A program made the translations under genes and the position numbers. From NCBI RefSeq assembly GCF_050633125.1, contig NZ_JBOEFX010000100.1:1-64000 (forward strand): a stretch of DNA of 64,000 bases, given 5' to 3'. Below the pieces are notes generated by a model that saw nothing but the letters and a program-made list of their open reading frames with translations, did no database searches and was not told where the DNA came from. The stretch comes from Lewinella sp050633125. Its GTDB lineage: Bacteria; Bacteroidota; Bacteroidia; Chitinophagales; Saprospiraceae. Below are positions 8,627 through 17,621 of this stretch, piece by piece (position 1 is the first letter of the stretch; each line of letters opens with the position of its first letter).

Positions 8627-9871
8627 TTAACCCTCCCGCAAGAAGTTCCACAACAAGCCTAGCGCCCTACTGCTCGCATACTGAATGTTCTTTTCCCTGT
8701 CTTTGGTGCCATGCAACAAGAAAGTCTCTGTTTTTTCATGATTCCCTACAGCGAGCCAAATGGTGCCAACCGGCTTGTCGGGGGTGCCCCCACCTGGGCC
8801 AGCAATCCCGGAAATCGCAAGCGCTACGTCTACATTCAACGCTTTTAAAGCACCTGCTACCATTTCTATGACAGTTTGTTCACTTACCGCGCCGTGATCA
8901 TTGAGAGTTGTAGGACTCACGCCCAAGAGGTTTTCTTTTACCTTATTATCATAGGCGACGATACTCCCTTGGAAATAAGCCGAGGCACCGGAGATAGAGG
9001 TGATACGATGGGCCACATAGCCGCCTGTACAACTTTCTGCTGTGGCCATCGTGAGACCTTTTTCCAAAAGCAAACGACCTACTTCTGCCTCAATGGTAGT
9101 GGTGTCTTCACCGAATACAAAACCCTGAAGACGCTCGAGAAAAGCATCGCCATAAGTTTGCAAATCGATTTGTAGTTGCTCGGCATCGTCTGCGCGCCCT
9201 GTAAGGCGTAGTCTTACTTGCCCTAAACTGGGTAGGTATGCCAGGCTGAGGTGAGAAGGTAGTTGATCTTCCAGGTCTTCGATTTGGGCAGCCAGGCGGG
9301 ATTCTCCTTCGCCTATCGTCAGGATGGTACGATGGGCAATAGGCCTAATTTTGTGTCGCTTACGCAAACGAGGGATAACCTCATGGGTAAGCAGGTATTC
9401 CATCTCGAAGGGAACACCAGGCATAGAGACAACGATCTTGTCGTCTTGCTCCATCCACATACCGGGGGCAGTGCCCATTTTATTGGTGAGTAGCAGCGCA
9501 TTTTCTGGCATGTAGCACTGCTCACGATGAGCTGGTGTAGTGCTGCGGCCTAATCGTTGAAAAAAGTATTCGATCCGCTCCCAGGTAACTTCACTAAAGG
9601 CCATCTCTACGCCGAAGTAGGTCGCTAAAGCCTTTTTTGTTACATCGTCTTTGGTGGGCCCTAGGCCTCCTGTCATCAACACAATATCACTGTGATCTAG
9701 CGCTTGTTTAAGATTGTCGATGATTTCAGGAAGCGTATCCGCAATGGTTAACTTGCGGAAGACTTCCATACCATGCAAGTTGAGCTCGCGGGCCATGAAG
9801 GCGGAGTTCGTGTCGATAACCTGACCAATCAAAAGCTCATCACCAATAGTGAGAATGGTAATTTTAGGCAT
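8627..9871 (-). CDS. cinA: CinA: nicotinamide-nucleotide amidohydrolase
   Basis: Encodes 414 residues from the ATG at 9871 (MPKITILTIGDELLIGQV); the frame stays open upstream into birA but that part is not protein-like. The N-terminal MoCF/COG1058-like domain shows TGGLGPTKDDVT. The C-terminal PncC domain carries TAESCTGGYVAHRIT and SGIAGPGGGTPDKPVGT, including the catalytic Ser region. The enzyme deamidates NMN to NaMN for NAD recycling in the cytoplasm. It lies 10 bases downstream of birA on the same strand, so the two are likely co-transcribed. Confidence 0.92.
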   Translation of the reverse strand: MPKITILTIGDELLIGQVIDTNSAFMARELNLHGMEVFRKLTIADTLPEIIDNLKQALDHSDIVLMTGGLGPTKDDVTKKALATYFGVEMAFSEVTWERIEYFFQRLGRSTTPAHREQCYMPENALLLTNKMGTAPGMWMEQDDKIVVSMPGVPFEMEYLLTHEVIPRLRKRHKIRPIAHRTILTIGEGESRLAAQIEDLEDQLPSHLSLAYLPSLGQVRLRLTGRADDAEQLQIDLQTYGDAFLERLQGFVFGEDTTTIEAEVGRLLLEKGLTMATAESCTGGYVAHRITSISGASAYFQGSIVAYDNKVKENLLGVSPTTLNDHGAVSEQTVIEMVAGALKALNVDVALAISGIAGPGGGTPDKPVGTIWLAVGNHEKTETFLLHGTKDREKNIQYASSRALGLLWNFLREG

Positions 9872-9881
9872 AAAGGGTAGT

Positions 9882-10640
9882 TTATAAGAATGCGACTTCT
9901 TTGAGATCAAAGTACTGAACATGCGTTTCCGGCATTTGGATCGCCAATTTACCGGTTTCTTGTACACCAATGATTTGTCCTGTGAAAATTCGTCCAGAAT
10001 CAACCTCTTGGAATGGATGCCATTCTTGGTAGCGATATAGGTTTTGAAGGTAGTCAGCACGGATGATTGCCGGATTGCTTTTGAGCTGTAGATAACGTGC
10101 TTCCAATCGTTGAAAGAGAAGGTGTTGAACTTCTTCCCTAACTACCTTTTTGCCAAGGTATTCCTGTAAGGAGCCTGGTCTTGGAAGCGCGTCAGGGAAG
10201 TTCATTTCGTTGATATTCAGCCCTATACCCACGACGCTGGATTGTAGCAATAATCCAGAAAGGCTGTTCTGAATAAGGATGCCTGCTAGCTTTTTGTCAG
10301 CCAGGTAAACATCATTGGGCCATTTAACAAATGCTTTCGCACCGGCGAAATGGCTGATGGTGTCTGCAACAGCCAGTGCTACCGCCTGAGAGAGTGAAAA
10401 TTGCTGTCGCGCAGCCAGCCAACGGGGCCGGAGAATGACACTCAGAAGCAGGTTTTTGCCAGGGCTGGCGTACCAGCTACTGCCAATTTGTCCTCTGCCG
10501 GCAGTCTGATAGTCCGCTGATATGACAGTTCCTTCACTTGGTGTGGTTTTTGCTACTTCTTCTAATGCAAGAGCATTGGTTGAATGAACCTCCGTAAAGT
10601 GGTGGACAACATTTCCGACGAAAAGGGTGTTGAATTTCAA
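9882..10640 (-). CDS. birA: biotin--[acetyl-CoA-carboxylase] ligase
   Basis: Encodes 252 residues, the short form without an N-terminal DNA-binding domain, so it is probably not a repressor. The biotinyl-AMP site is seen in QTAGRGQIGSSWYASPG and KWPNDVYLADKKLAGILI, followed by VVGIGLNIN and a short C-terminal SH3-like domain. It attaches biotin to the carboxylase carrier lysine. The start codon is TTG at 10640. A stop codon lies directly upstream in frame and no ATG exists before the HSTN motif, so TTG is well supported. It is divergent from rsfS, which also starts with TTG. Confidence 0.92.
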   Translation of the reverse strand: MKFNTLFVGNVVHHFTEVHSTNALALEEVAKTTPSEGTVISADYQTAGRGQIGSSWYASPGKNLLLSVILRPRWLAARQQFSLSQAVALAVADTISHFAGAKAFVKWPNDVYLADKKLAGILIQNSLSGLLLQSSVVGIGLNINEMNFPDALPRPGSLQEYLGKKVVREEVQHLLFQRLEARYLQLKSNPAIIRADYLQNLYRYQEWHPFQEVDSGRIFTGQIIGVQETGKLAIQMPETHVQYFDLKEVAFL

Positions 10641-10718
10641 CTAAAGGGATTTTTTTTGCTAGCTTTATTGTTGTAAAAGTAATGTACCGTTACGATAATA
10701 AATAAACTATTCAATAAT

Positions 10719-11108
10719 TTGAGTCAAGCCGTTCGATTAAACCAGCAAATTAGCTGGACCCAAGAGGAACTAAATGATATAGTCATTGACGCGATCCAGG
10801 ATATCAAAGGTAAGCATATCGTCAAGTTGGATTTACGTCGTATAGAGGATGCTCCTACTGATTTCTTTATCATTTGCGAAGGAGATTCCAATACTCAAGT
10901 AAAAGCTATTGCGGATAATGTATCCATGCGACTCAAAGAAGAGTTGGGGACTTTTCCTTCTAACGTAGAAGGGGTAGGAGCCAGTAATTGGGTTTGCCTG
11001 GATTATTTTAATACGGTGATACACGTCTTTTATCGAGAGACTCGCGCATTCTATGAGTTAGAAGACTTGTGGGGTGATGCGCAGTTTACGGAGTACGAAA
11101 CACTTTAA
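10719..11108 (+). CDS. rsfS: ribosome silencing factor RsfS (Iojap family)
   Basis: Encodes 129 residues from a TTG at 10719; no in-frame ATG fits upstream. Family motifs are DIKGKHIVKLDLR, DFFIICEGDSNTQVKAIADN, GVGASNWVCLDY and VIHVFYRETRAFYELEDLW. RsfS binds ribosomal protein uL14 and blocks subunit joining in starvation. ftsH follows after 121 bases. Confidence 0.92.
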   Translation: MSQAVRLNQQISWTQEELNDIVIDAIQDIKGKHIVKLDLRRIEDAPTDFFIICEGDSNTQVKAIADNVSMRLKEELGTFPSNVEGVGASNWVCLDYFNTVIHVFYRETRAFYELEDLWGDAQFTEYETL

Positions 11109-11229
11109 AGTCTTCCCAAAAAGCCCCTGTGACGGGTATACAGCTCTTTTTGTCGATTGACGTTAACGATTTTCCTACTTACGCGTTAAAGTTAAGGAGT
11201 AGGAAATCAAAGAAAACTATTTGCCAAGA

Positions 11230-13251
11230 ATGGAAAACGAAAATAAAGGCAATCCAAATGAAGGTGGGCCGAAGTTTAGCTCTTATTGGATTTACGCAAT
11301 AATTGCGGTATTTCTGCTGGGGTTGAATTTTTACACGATGTCGGAAGGCAGCCGTGAGCCTATCCAATATGATCGGTTGGAGGAAATGATAGCAGACAAT
11401 GCTATAGAGGATATCATTGTGGTAACCAACCTCAAGCAGGCTCAGATTTATCTTAAGGAAAGTAAACTTACCGAGGAGCGCTATAAAGATGCTGCACAAG
11501 GTAGCTTTAGCCGCGATCGCTTTCACTACCGTATGGTCATTGGATCTACGGATCAATTCAGCGATGATTTAAAAGAAATTCAAGAGGCCGAGGGCATTCC
11601 GCGCGAAGATTGGATACGCCCTACCTTTGAAACTCGCCAGGATTACATTGGGAATATTCTTAGCTGGTTATTGCCGATTGTAGTGATTGTTGCGATCTGG
11701 ATTTTCATCATGCGCCGCGTGGGCGGTGGTGGTGCAGGACCGGGCTCTCAGATTTTCAATATCGGAAAATCAAAAGCTACTCTGTTCGATCAGAATAGCA
11801 AGGTCAATATCACTTTTGCAGATGTTGCCGGCCTTGATGAGGCGAAAGAAGAGGTGATGGAAATTGTTGATTTCCTAAAGAACCCGAAAAAATATACCGT
11901 CTTGGGAGGTAAAATCCCCAAAGGCGTATTACTGGTAGGCCCTCCGGGAACAGGTAAAACCCTTTTGGCGAAAGCTGTAGCTGGAGAAGCAGCCGTGCCT
12001 TTCTTTTCGATTTCCGGATCGGATTTCGTAGAAATGTTTGTCGGTGTTGGTGCTTCCCGTGTACGTGACTTGTTCAAGCAAGCCCGCGAAAAAGCACCGT
12101 GTATCGTCTTTATTGATGAGATCGATGCGATTGGTCGTGCCCGTGGCCGTGGAGGAATGCAAGGTGGTAACGATGAACGGGAGAACACCCTGAATCAGCT
12201 ATTGGTGGAAATGGATGGCTTTAGTACCGACAAAGGAGTTATCCTAATGGCGGCAACCAACCGTCCGGATGTTCTTGATACGGCATTGCTGCGGCCTGGT
12301 CGCTTTGATCGCCAGATTGGTATTGATCGCCCGGATATCAAAGGCCGGGAAGCTATCTTCAAGGTACACCTCAAGACCATAAAAACTGCTCCGGAGATAA
12401 ACCCTGCTGTCTTGGCTGAAATGACACCTGGTTTTGCTGGAGCTGAAATTGCCAATGTCTGTAACGAAGCAGCCTTGATTGCCGCTCGACACGAGAAGGT
12501 GGCTGTTGAGTTGGAGGATTTCAATTACGCTTTGGATAAAGTTATTGGTGGATTAGAAAAGAAAAACAAACTTATTCCACCAGACGAGAAAAAAATAATT
12601 GCTTATCACGAAGCTGGCCATGCCCTTTGTGGATGGTATCTGCCTCACGCAATGCCTTTGGTTAAAGTTACAATTGTACCCCGAGGAGTAGCTGCACTAG
12701 GTTATGCGCAGTACCTGCCTAAAGAACGTTACATTACACGTACAGAGCAGATGCTGGACCAGATGTGTATGACTTTTGGTGGCCGTGCAGCGGAGGAAGT
12801 CGTGTTCAAGAAAATTAGCACTGGTGCCCAAAATGATTTGGACAAAGTGACGAAGATGGCCTATGATATGACGACCATCTACGGGATGAACCCGAAAGTT
12901 GGTCAAGTGAGTTTCTATGGTATGTCCAAAGACGCTTACCAAAGGCCCTACAGTGATGATACGGCTACCCTCATTGATGATGAGGTACGTAAACTCTTAG
13001 ATTCTCAATACGAACGTGCCCAAAGTTTACTCCATGAGCATCGCGATAAGCTCGAACTGCTGGCTCACGAGTTACTTGACAAGGAGGTTTTATTGAAAAG
13101 TGACCTTGAAAAGCTAATTGGGCCACGCCCAAGCGATGCTGATGAAACGGAGGCACAAGAATGGGTAGGTGTTATCGATAATGCAAATTCTACGGAGTTG
13201 CCAGATCAAACTCCACCTCCGCCTCTGCCTCCGACAGGAGAGGACATTTAA
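11230..13251 (+). CDS. ftsH: ATP-dependent zinc metalloprotease FtsH
   Basis: Encodes 673 residues from the ATG at 11230 (a TTG three codons earlier is less likely). A short cytoplasmic tail is followed by TM1 (residues ~18-36), a periplasmic domain and TM2 (~150-168). The AAA domain has Walker A GPPGTGKT, Walker B CIVFIDEIDA and the SRH region ATNRPDVLDTALLRPGRFD. The zinc site is H460-E461-x2-H464 (HEAGH). It degrades misassembled membrane proteins and some regulators at the inner membrane. A proline-rich C-terminus (TPPPPLPPTG) is an ordinary feature of Bacteroidota FtsH. Confidence 0.97.
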   Translation: MENENKGNPNEGGPKFSSYWIYAIIAVFLLGLNFYTMSEGSREPIQYDRLEEMIADNAIEDIIVVTNLKQAQIYLKESKLTEERYKDAAQGSFSRDRFHYRMVIGSTDQFSDDLKEIQEAEGIPREDWIRPTFETRQDYIGNILSWLLPIVVIVAIWIFIMRRVGGGGAGPGSQIFNIGKSKATLFDQNSKVNITFADVAGLDEAKEEVMEIVDFLKNPKKYTVLGGKIPKGVLLVGPPGTGKTLLAKAVAGEAAVPFFSISGSDFVEMFVGVGASRVRDLFKQAREKAPCIVFIDEIDAIGRARGRGGMQGGNDERENTLNQLLVEMDGFSTDKGVILMAATNRPDVLDTALLRPGRFDRQIGIDRPDIKGREAIFKVHLKTIKTAPEINPAVLAEMTPGFAGAEIANVCNEAALIAARHEKVAVELEDFNYALDKVIGGLEKKNKLIPPDEKKIIAYHEAGHALCGWYLPHAMPLVKVTIVPRGVAALGYAQYLPKERYITRTEQMLDQMCMTFGGRAAEEVVFKKISTGAQNDLDKVTKMAYDMTTIYGMNPKVGQVSFYGMSKDAYQRPYSDDTATLIDDEVRKLLDSQYERAQSLLHEHRDKLELLAHELLDKEVLLKSDLEKLIGPRPSDADETEAQEWVGVIDNANSTELPDQTPPPPLPPTGEDI

Positions 13252-13296
13252 TATTGTCAGAGAATCACCTCAGACGAGTGGTTACTCAACTAAGTA

Positions 13297-13327
13297 TTGG
13301 CTGTAAAAAGATTTTTTATCATCTTTG
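13297..13327 (+). promoter_or_regulatory. candidate promoter for the 41-residue membrane protein
   Basis: TTG at 13297-13299 and CATCTTTG at 13320-13327 (one mismatch to TAnnTTTG) are separated by 20 bases, the typical Bacteroidota spacing. The expected start of transcription is about 28 bases before the ATG at 13362. Confidence 0.45.
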
Positions 13328-13361
13328 CAGCATATAAAGTTAACCACTAAACAGATTGACC

Positions 13362-13487
13362 ATGTCTGACGAAATAAAAAACGTAGGTAGCAAAGGCTAT
13401 TTCTTCTTATTCATGTTTATCACATTTTTACTGTTTATCGTACTTGTGGTAAGTATTTATAACTACAACTTTAAGTTTTTGAACTAA
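13362..13487 (+). CDS. small single-pass membrane protein (41 aa)
   Basis: ATG at 13362 to TAA at 13485-13487. The protein starts MSDEIKNVGSKGYFF, has a strongly hydrophobic helix (FMFITFLLFIVLVVSI) and ends with an aromatic/basic tail (YNYNFKFLN). A promoter-like sequence lies upstream and a strong terminator 40 bases downstream, so it has its own transcription unit. This layout supports a real small gene. The role is unknown; small subunits of respiratory or transport complexes have this form, but nothing in the sequence decides it. Confidence 0.6.
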   Translation: MSDEIKNVGSKGYFFLFMFITFLLFIVLVVSIYNYNFKFLN

Positions 13488-13527
13488 TTTTTTAGCTCAA
13501 AACAACCTGCTCCGAGCAGGGAATATA

Positions 13528-13570
13528 AATGGGGTCATTGTTGCAATTTGCAGCAATGACCCCATTTTTT
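13528..13570. terminator. strong (bidirectional) intrinsic terminator
   Basis: ATGGGGTCATTG pairs with CAATGACCCCAT around a 12-base loop and is followed by TTTTTT. It ends the small membrane gene on the plus strand and could also serve the convergent acyl-CoA synthetase gene, which ends at 13623. Confidence 0.8.
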
Positions 13571-13622
13571 AATGAATGCCTTGTTTTTAAAAGACCTTAC
13601 GCTTTGTGGCAAGTATCCTTAT

Positions 13623-15446
13623 TTACACATTGTACATCGTCTCAATCTCTTTGGCGAACTTCTCCAGGATAACTCTCCTTTTTAGCTTCATCGTAGGCGT
13701 TAATTCTGCAGTAGAACCATCTTCCTTGGTCGCATCCCATGTTGTTGGAAGGAGCGTGAATTTCTTGATTTGTTCGATCTTGCTAAAGCGAGGATTCATA
13801 CTGTCAATAATCTGTTGATAGTGGGCTATGACCTTACTATTGCTCACCGCGTCCTGAAGGTTGGTCCATTTGATGCCATTGTTTTCGCAATAGTTTTCTA
13901 AAGCTTCCGGAGAAGGCACAATAAGCGCCGAGACAAATTTCCGTTTGTCACCAACGACCATCATTTGTTCGATGAGGAAGTCTTCTTTACAGAGACTTTC
14001 TATCGGGGCAGGGGCCACGTATTTTCCTCCGGAGGTTTTGAGAAGTTCTTTTTTACGATCCGTGATTTTAACAAACTTATTTCCCTTGGCGCTGGTCACC
14101 CAAGTGCCAACATCGCCGGTCCGGAACCAGCGTTCTCCGTCAACCTCTTCGATGACTTTTGCGGTTTCATCAGGCTTGTTGTAATAACCCATCATGATAT
14201 TAGGGCCTTTGGCCATGATTTCTCCTTCTCCTTCCCGGTAGTCTCCTGAAGTATCAATGCGGATTTCCACATCAGGGAAAGGCATACCCACGGTTCCCAT
14301 ATAGGCCCCGTCGGCTTCGTAGCGATTAAAAGTAAGCCCCGGAGAGGTTTCTGTAAGGCCATAAGCTTCGCGTATGGGAATGCCCGCAGCAGAGAATACT
14401 CGCATGATTTTTACTGGACAGGGGGCAGCGCCTGTGAGAATGCCTTTTACTCGTCCGCCCAGGGCTTCCCGCCATTTGCTGAAGATGAGTTTGTCTGCAA
14501 TACCCCATTGCATCCCCGTTAAACCACTGAATTGTTTGTCATAATCGTAGGTGTCGGTTAGGCCAAGTGCCCAAAAGAAAAGTGTTTTTTTGAGGCCGGT
14601 AAGATCTAGCCCTTTGTTATAAATTTTTTCGTACACTTTTTCTAAAAGACGAGGTACTGTGGTGAAAAAGTGAGGTTTGATAGCTTGCAGATCCCCCGTT
14701 TCGCCACCCAGATTGTCTGTGCCGGTAAAGACAACGTTGATCCCGTTATAGACAAAAGAATAGGAGGCCGTCCGTTCAAAAATATGGCAGAGCGGTAGGA
14801 AGCTCAGTGCAATTTCTCCGGTGTTGATTGGTAAGTATGCTTTAACGGCCTTTACATTACTGACGATATTGTTGTGCGAAAGCATAACCCCCTTCGGGTT
14901 GCCGGTAGTACCACTGGTATAGATAATAGTGGCCATTTCTTCGGGTTGAATGGCAGCTTTACGCTGTTCGACCTCTTCTTGTCCTTCTTCTGTGAAAATA
15001 TCCTCCCAGTAAGGGCGCCCTTCTTGCCGATCCAGGGTGTATATGTTTTCCAAGGTGGAAACATTAGGCTTAGCCGAAGCTACTTTATCGTAAAGGTCGC
15101 CTTCGCCAGCGAAGCAGAGTTTGACCCCAGCGTCATTGAAAATGTATTCGTATTCCACCGGACTGATAGTAGGATAAACAGGTACATTGATGGCACCGAT
15201 CTGTTGTAAACCAATATCCATGATGGTCCATTCCGGTCTGTTTTTATAAACAACCAGTGCTATTTTATCACCGGGTTGTATTCCCAATGCGATTAGGCCA
15301 CGGCTTACCTTATTGGCCTTTTCAATGACTTCGTCCGTACTGTAGTAGACCCATTCTCCACTGGCTTTACGACCACCTATTGCTTTCGCCTGCGGGAAAT
15401 GTTCTTTTTGATAATGGATAAAGTCAAATAATCTAGTGGGCTCCAT
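13623..15446 (-). CDS. long-chain acyl-CoA synthetase (AMP-binding)
   Basis: Encodes 607 residues from the ATG at 15446; a GTG two codons earlier is possible. The ANL-superfamily signature is clear: P-loop IIYTSGTTGNPKGVM, then EAYGLTETSPG, the hinge region WFRTGDVGTW and ITDRKKELLKTSGGKYVAP, with the A10 lysine region near the C-terminus. It activates fatty acids to acyl-CoA via acyl-AMP, at the cytoplasmic side of the membrane, for beta-oxidation or phospholipid use. Eukaryote-like length and motifs fit the FadD15/ACSL-like group common in Bacteroidota. Confidence 0.92.
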   Translation of the reverse strand: MEPTRLFDFIHYQKEHFPQAKAIGGRKASGEWVYYSTDEVIEKANKVSRGLIALGIQPGDKIALVVYKNRPEWTIMDIGLQQIGAINVPVYPTISPVEYEYIFNDAGVKLCFAGEGDLYDKVASAKPNVSTLENIYTLDRQEGRPYWEDIFTEEGQEEVEQRKAAIQPEEMATIIYTSGTTGNPKGVMLSHNNIVSNVKAVKAYLPINTGEIALSFLPLCHIFERTASYSFVYNGINVVFTGTDNLGGETGDLQAIKPHFFTTVPRLLEKVYEKIYNKGLDLTGLKKTLFFWALGLTDTYDYDKQFSGLTGMQWGIADKLIFSKWREALGGRVKGILTGAAPCPVKIMRVFSAAGIPIREAYGLTETSPGLTFNRYEADGAYMGTVGMPFPDVEIRIDTSGDYREGEGEIMAKGPNIMMGYYNKPDETAKVIEEVDGERWFRTGDVGTWVTSAKGNKFVKITDRKKELLKTSGGKYVAPAPIESLCKEDFLIEQMMVVGDKRKFVSALIVPSPEALENYCENNGIKWTNLQDAVSNSKVIAHYQQIIDSMNPRFSKIEQIKKFTLLPTTWDATKEDGSTAELTPTMKLKRRVILEKFAKEIETMYNV

Positions 15447-15548
15447 GTTCACTGTTTAGAATTTTGATAAAAACATACGACTATCGAAATAGTTGGAATA
15501 TTAGTCTGGCGAAAATAACTAAAAGCAAATAAAAGTAGGAGATATGGG

Positions 15549-16106
15549 TTAGAAATCCTTTTTCATTAGCTTTAAAACTTTTTCAAATTTACTAAATCGA
15601 TGCCCGGCACCGGGAAACCATTGTACGTGAGATTGGGTAAATTGTTCGGGTATTTGTTGGTGATCAAGTACTTCGTCATCATTGGCCAAGAAGAAATAAA
15701 GCAGTTTTTGATTTTGCTGATGATCGGCCTCCGATTTCATTTTTTCCAGTATTGTCAGATAATCTCGCTTAAAGTGATATGCACGACCTTGTGTCCATGT
15801 TTTAAAAACACCAATTCCTCGATCATCAAGTGTAATGTGTGGCTTTAAAGAAGGGTTGAAAAGTAAAGCCTTTAGCTGATGAAGAGCGCTGTAATAATAG
15901 GCATAAAACCCTCCTAAAGAGGTGCCCACCAATAGCGGAGGTTCGTTGCAATTGGCAATACAGGATTCAATAACTTCCTGTACTCTCAAGGGATGAGCAG
16001 GTAGGTCTGGCGCATGTACGTTGGCCGTCGGGAAGTGCTTTCGGAGGGCTGTAGCCTTCCAGCCTTCTCCGTCACTATTAAAACCATGTAGGTAGATAAT
16101 ATCCAT
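15549..16106 (-). CDS. YqiA-like alpha/beta-hydrolase (esterase)
   Basis: Encodes 185 residues from the ATG at 16106 (MDIIYLHGFNSDGEGW). The nucleophile elbow is GTSLGG, near residue 81; an acid (DDEVLDH) and the C-terminal GAGHRF histidine complete a plausible Ser-Asp-His triad. It resembles the UPF0227/YqiA group of small cytoplasmic esterases. The natural substrate is unknown. An upstream extension of 13 codons overlaps the divergent promoter region and is unlikely. It is divergent from hemA. Confidence 0.75.
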   Translation of the reverse strand: MDIIYLHGFNSDGEGWKATALRKHFPTANVHAPDLPAHPLRVQEVIESCIANCNEPPLLVGTSLGGFYAYYYSALHQLKALLFNPSLKPHITLDDRGIGVFKTWTQGRAYHFKRDYLTILEKMKSEADHQQNQKLLYFFLANDDEVLDHQQIPEQFTQSHVQWFPGAGHRFSKFEKVLKLMKKDF

Positions 16107-16200
16107 GAAGGTGATTTTTGTCACTAAGGTCACGGCAAAGATCATTACATTTCCTCACTTTTTGTTACAAATGCGTGACACGGAATCTGGCTTGCTTTTT

Positions 16201-16208
16201 TACCTTTG
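16201..16208 (+). promoter_or_regulatory. -7 promoter box of hemA
   Basis: TACCTTTG is a perfect match to TAnnTTTG and lies 25 bases before the hemA ATG, giving a leader of about 20 bases. No TTG sits at ideal spacing upstream. Confidence 0.5.
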
Positions 16209-16233
16209 CCCAAGTCGTTGAAGGCCTTACTTT

Positions 16234-17463
16234 ATGCTGCTACAATACAAAATTCTTACTGTAACTCATCGCCATACGAACCTTAGTCGTATTGGTGATT
16301 TTTCATTGCCTGCTGATAACCAGGAGGTAATGGGTAGTTTGTTACAAGGACTCAAACAGCAGTTTCAGTTGGATGAGCTTTTTTATGTAGCTACGTGTAA
16401 CCGAGTATTGTTTCTGTTTGTCACAGAAAAAAGCCTTGATGAGCATTTTGTTGAGCACTTTTTTCAATCGATAAACCCATCTTTGGAGACTAAGGCGATC
16501 AAAGAAAGTGTGCGAGGGTTTGAAGGAATGCCAGCAGTAGAGCATTTTCAGCAAGTAGGCTGTTCTATTGATTCGCTAGTTGTAGGCGAGCGCCAGATAT
16601 TAGGCCAGCTTAGAGAAGCTTTTGACCAAGCTAAGAAGCGTGGCCATATAGGAGATTATTTGCGGTTATTGTTTCAGCGTATGGTCGCTGCATCTAAAGA
16701 TGTTTACTCCAATACCCGTATCGGAGAAAAGCCGGTTTCCATTGCTTCGTTAGCTGTGCGCAAGATGCTAAGCTCCCACCTAAGTGCAAACTCAAGAATA
16801 GTTGTTATTGGTGCTGGCCAGACAAATACCCTGGTAAGTAAGTTTTTGCTTAAGCATGATTTCAAAAATGTAGTGGTATTTAATCGAAGTCTGGTGAAAG
16901 CCGAAAAGCTGGCGAAAAAATTTGCTGGCGAAGCTTTCCCATTGACAGAATTAATCAATTACCGGGAAGGTTTTGATTGCCTAATCGTCTGTACAGGAGC
17001 GAAAGAACCTATCCTTAATAACGTCATTTATACCAGTCTACTTAACGGAGAGGACGCCAATGGTAAAGTCATTGTTGATTTGGCTATTCCTCATAATACC
17101 GACCCGGAAATTTTCAGAACTTATCCCGAGAGCCTTTATATCGAAATAGAAGGCCTACGACAGTTGGCTGATGAGAATCGTTCCTTTCGGGAAAAAGAAC
17201 TCGCTACCGCTGAGCAACGATTGCAACACCATATCGAAGCTTTTCCACTCAATCTACAACAGCGGCAACTGGAAATAGCTATGCGTGAAGTTCCTTCTGC
17301 TATCAAAGCGGTGCGTGTAAAAGCCGTTAATGAAATCTTTCGTAAGGATATCGAACAGATGGACGATAGTTCTCGTGCCCTCCTTGAAGAAGTCTTGAGC
17401 TACATGGAGAAGAAATGTATAGGTATCCCTATGCGTGTTGCACGCGAAACGCTGATTAACTAA
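16234..17463 (+). CDS. hemA: glutamyl-tRNA reductase
   Basis: Encodes 409 residues, the usual length. It reduces glutamyl-tRNA(Glu) to glutamate-1-semialdehyde with NADPH, the first step of tetrapyrrole synthesis by the C5 route. The catalytic cysteine is C55 in ATCNRVLFLF. VVGERQILGQLREAF lies in the catalytic domain, a Rossmann region follows (IVVIGAGQTNTLVSKFLL, with an unusual GAGQTN), and a C-terminal helical dimerisation domain ends the protein. No other hem gene is adjacent. Confidence 0.95.
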   Translation: MLLQYKILTVTHRHTNLSRIGDFSLPADNQEVMGSLLQGLKQQFQLDELFYVATCNRVLFLFVTEKSLDEHFVEHFFQSINPSLETKAIKESVRGFEGMPAVEHFQQVGCSIDSLVVGERQILGQLREAFDQAKKRGHIGDYLRLLFQRMVAASKDVYSNTRIGEKPVSIASLAVRKMLSSHLSANSRIVVIGAGQTNTLVSKFLLKHDFKNVVVFNRSLVKAEKLAKKFAGEAFPLTELINYREGFDCLIVCTGAKEPILNNVIYTSLLNGEDANGKVIVDLAIPHNTDPEIFRTYPESLYIEIEGLRQLADENRSFREKELATAEQRLQHHIEAFPLNLQQRQLEIAMREVPSAIKAVRVKAVNEIFRKDIEQMDDSSRALLEEVLSYMEKKCIGIPMRVARETLIN

Positions 17464-17621
17464 AAATCTTAGAATTAGAGCTGTTAGTATTAGCCACGAA
17501 GGCGCTAAACACAGGGTAGAAAGAACCGCTATGCTTAACACCTCCATGACTAGTGGTTTGTCAAGTTCAAAAGTTTTGGTTGCCCAAAGTACCTTTGATT
17601 TGATAGACGATTAGGTATTCC

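Noticed and set aside
16111..16124. GTGATTTTTGTCAC, a third GTGA-N6-TCAC palindrome
   Set aside because: It touches the esterase start codon, lacks the extra TC of the two island sites and is far from the hemA box; one such match by chance is expected in 64 kb.
17590..17597. Perfect TACCTTTG -7 box on the plus strand
   Set aside because: It points into the 3' end of a minus-strand receptor gene with no plus-strand gene behind it.
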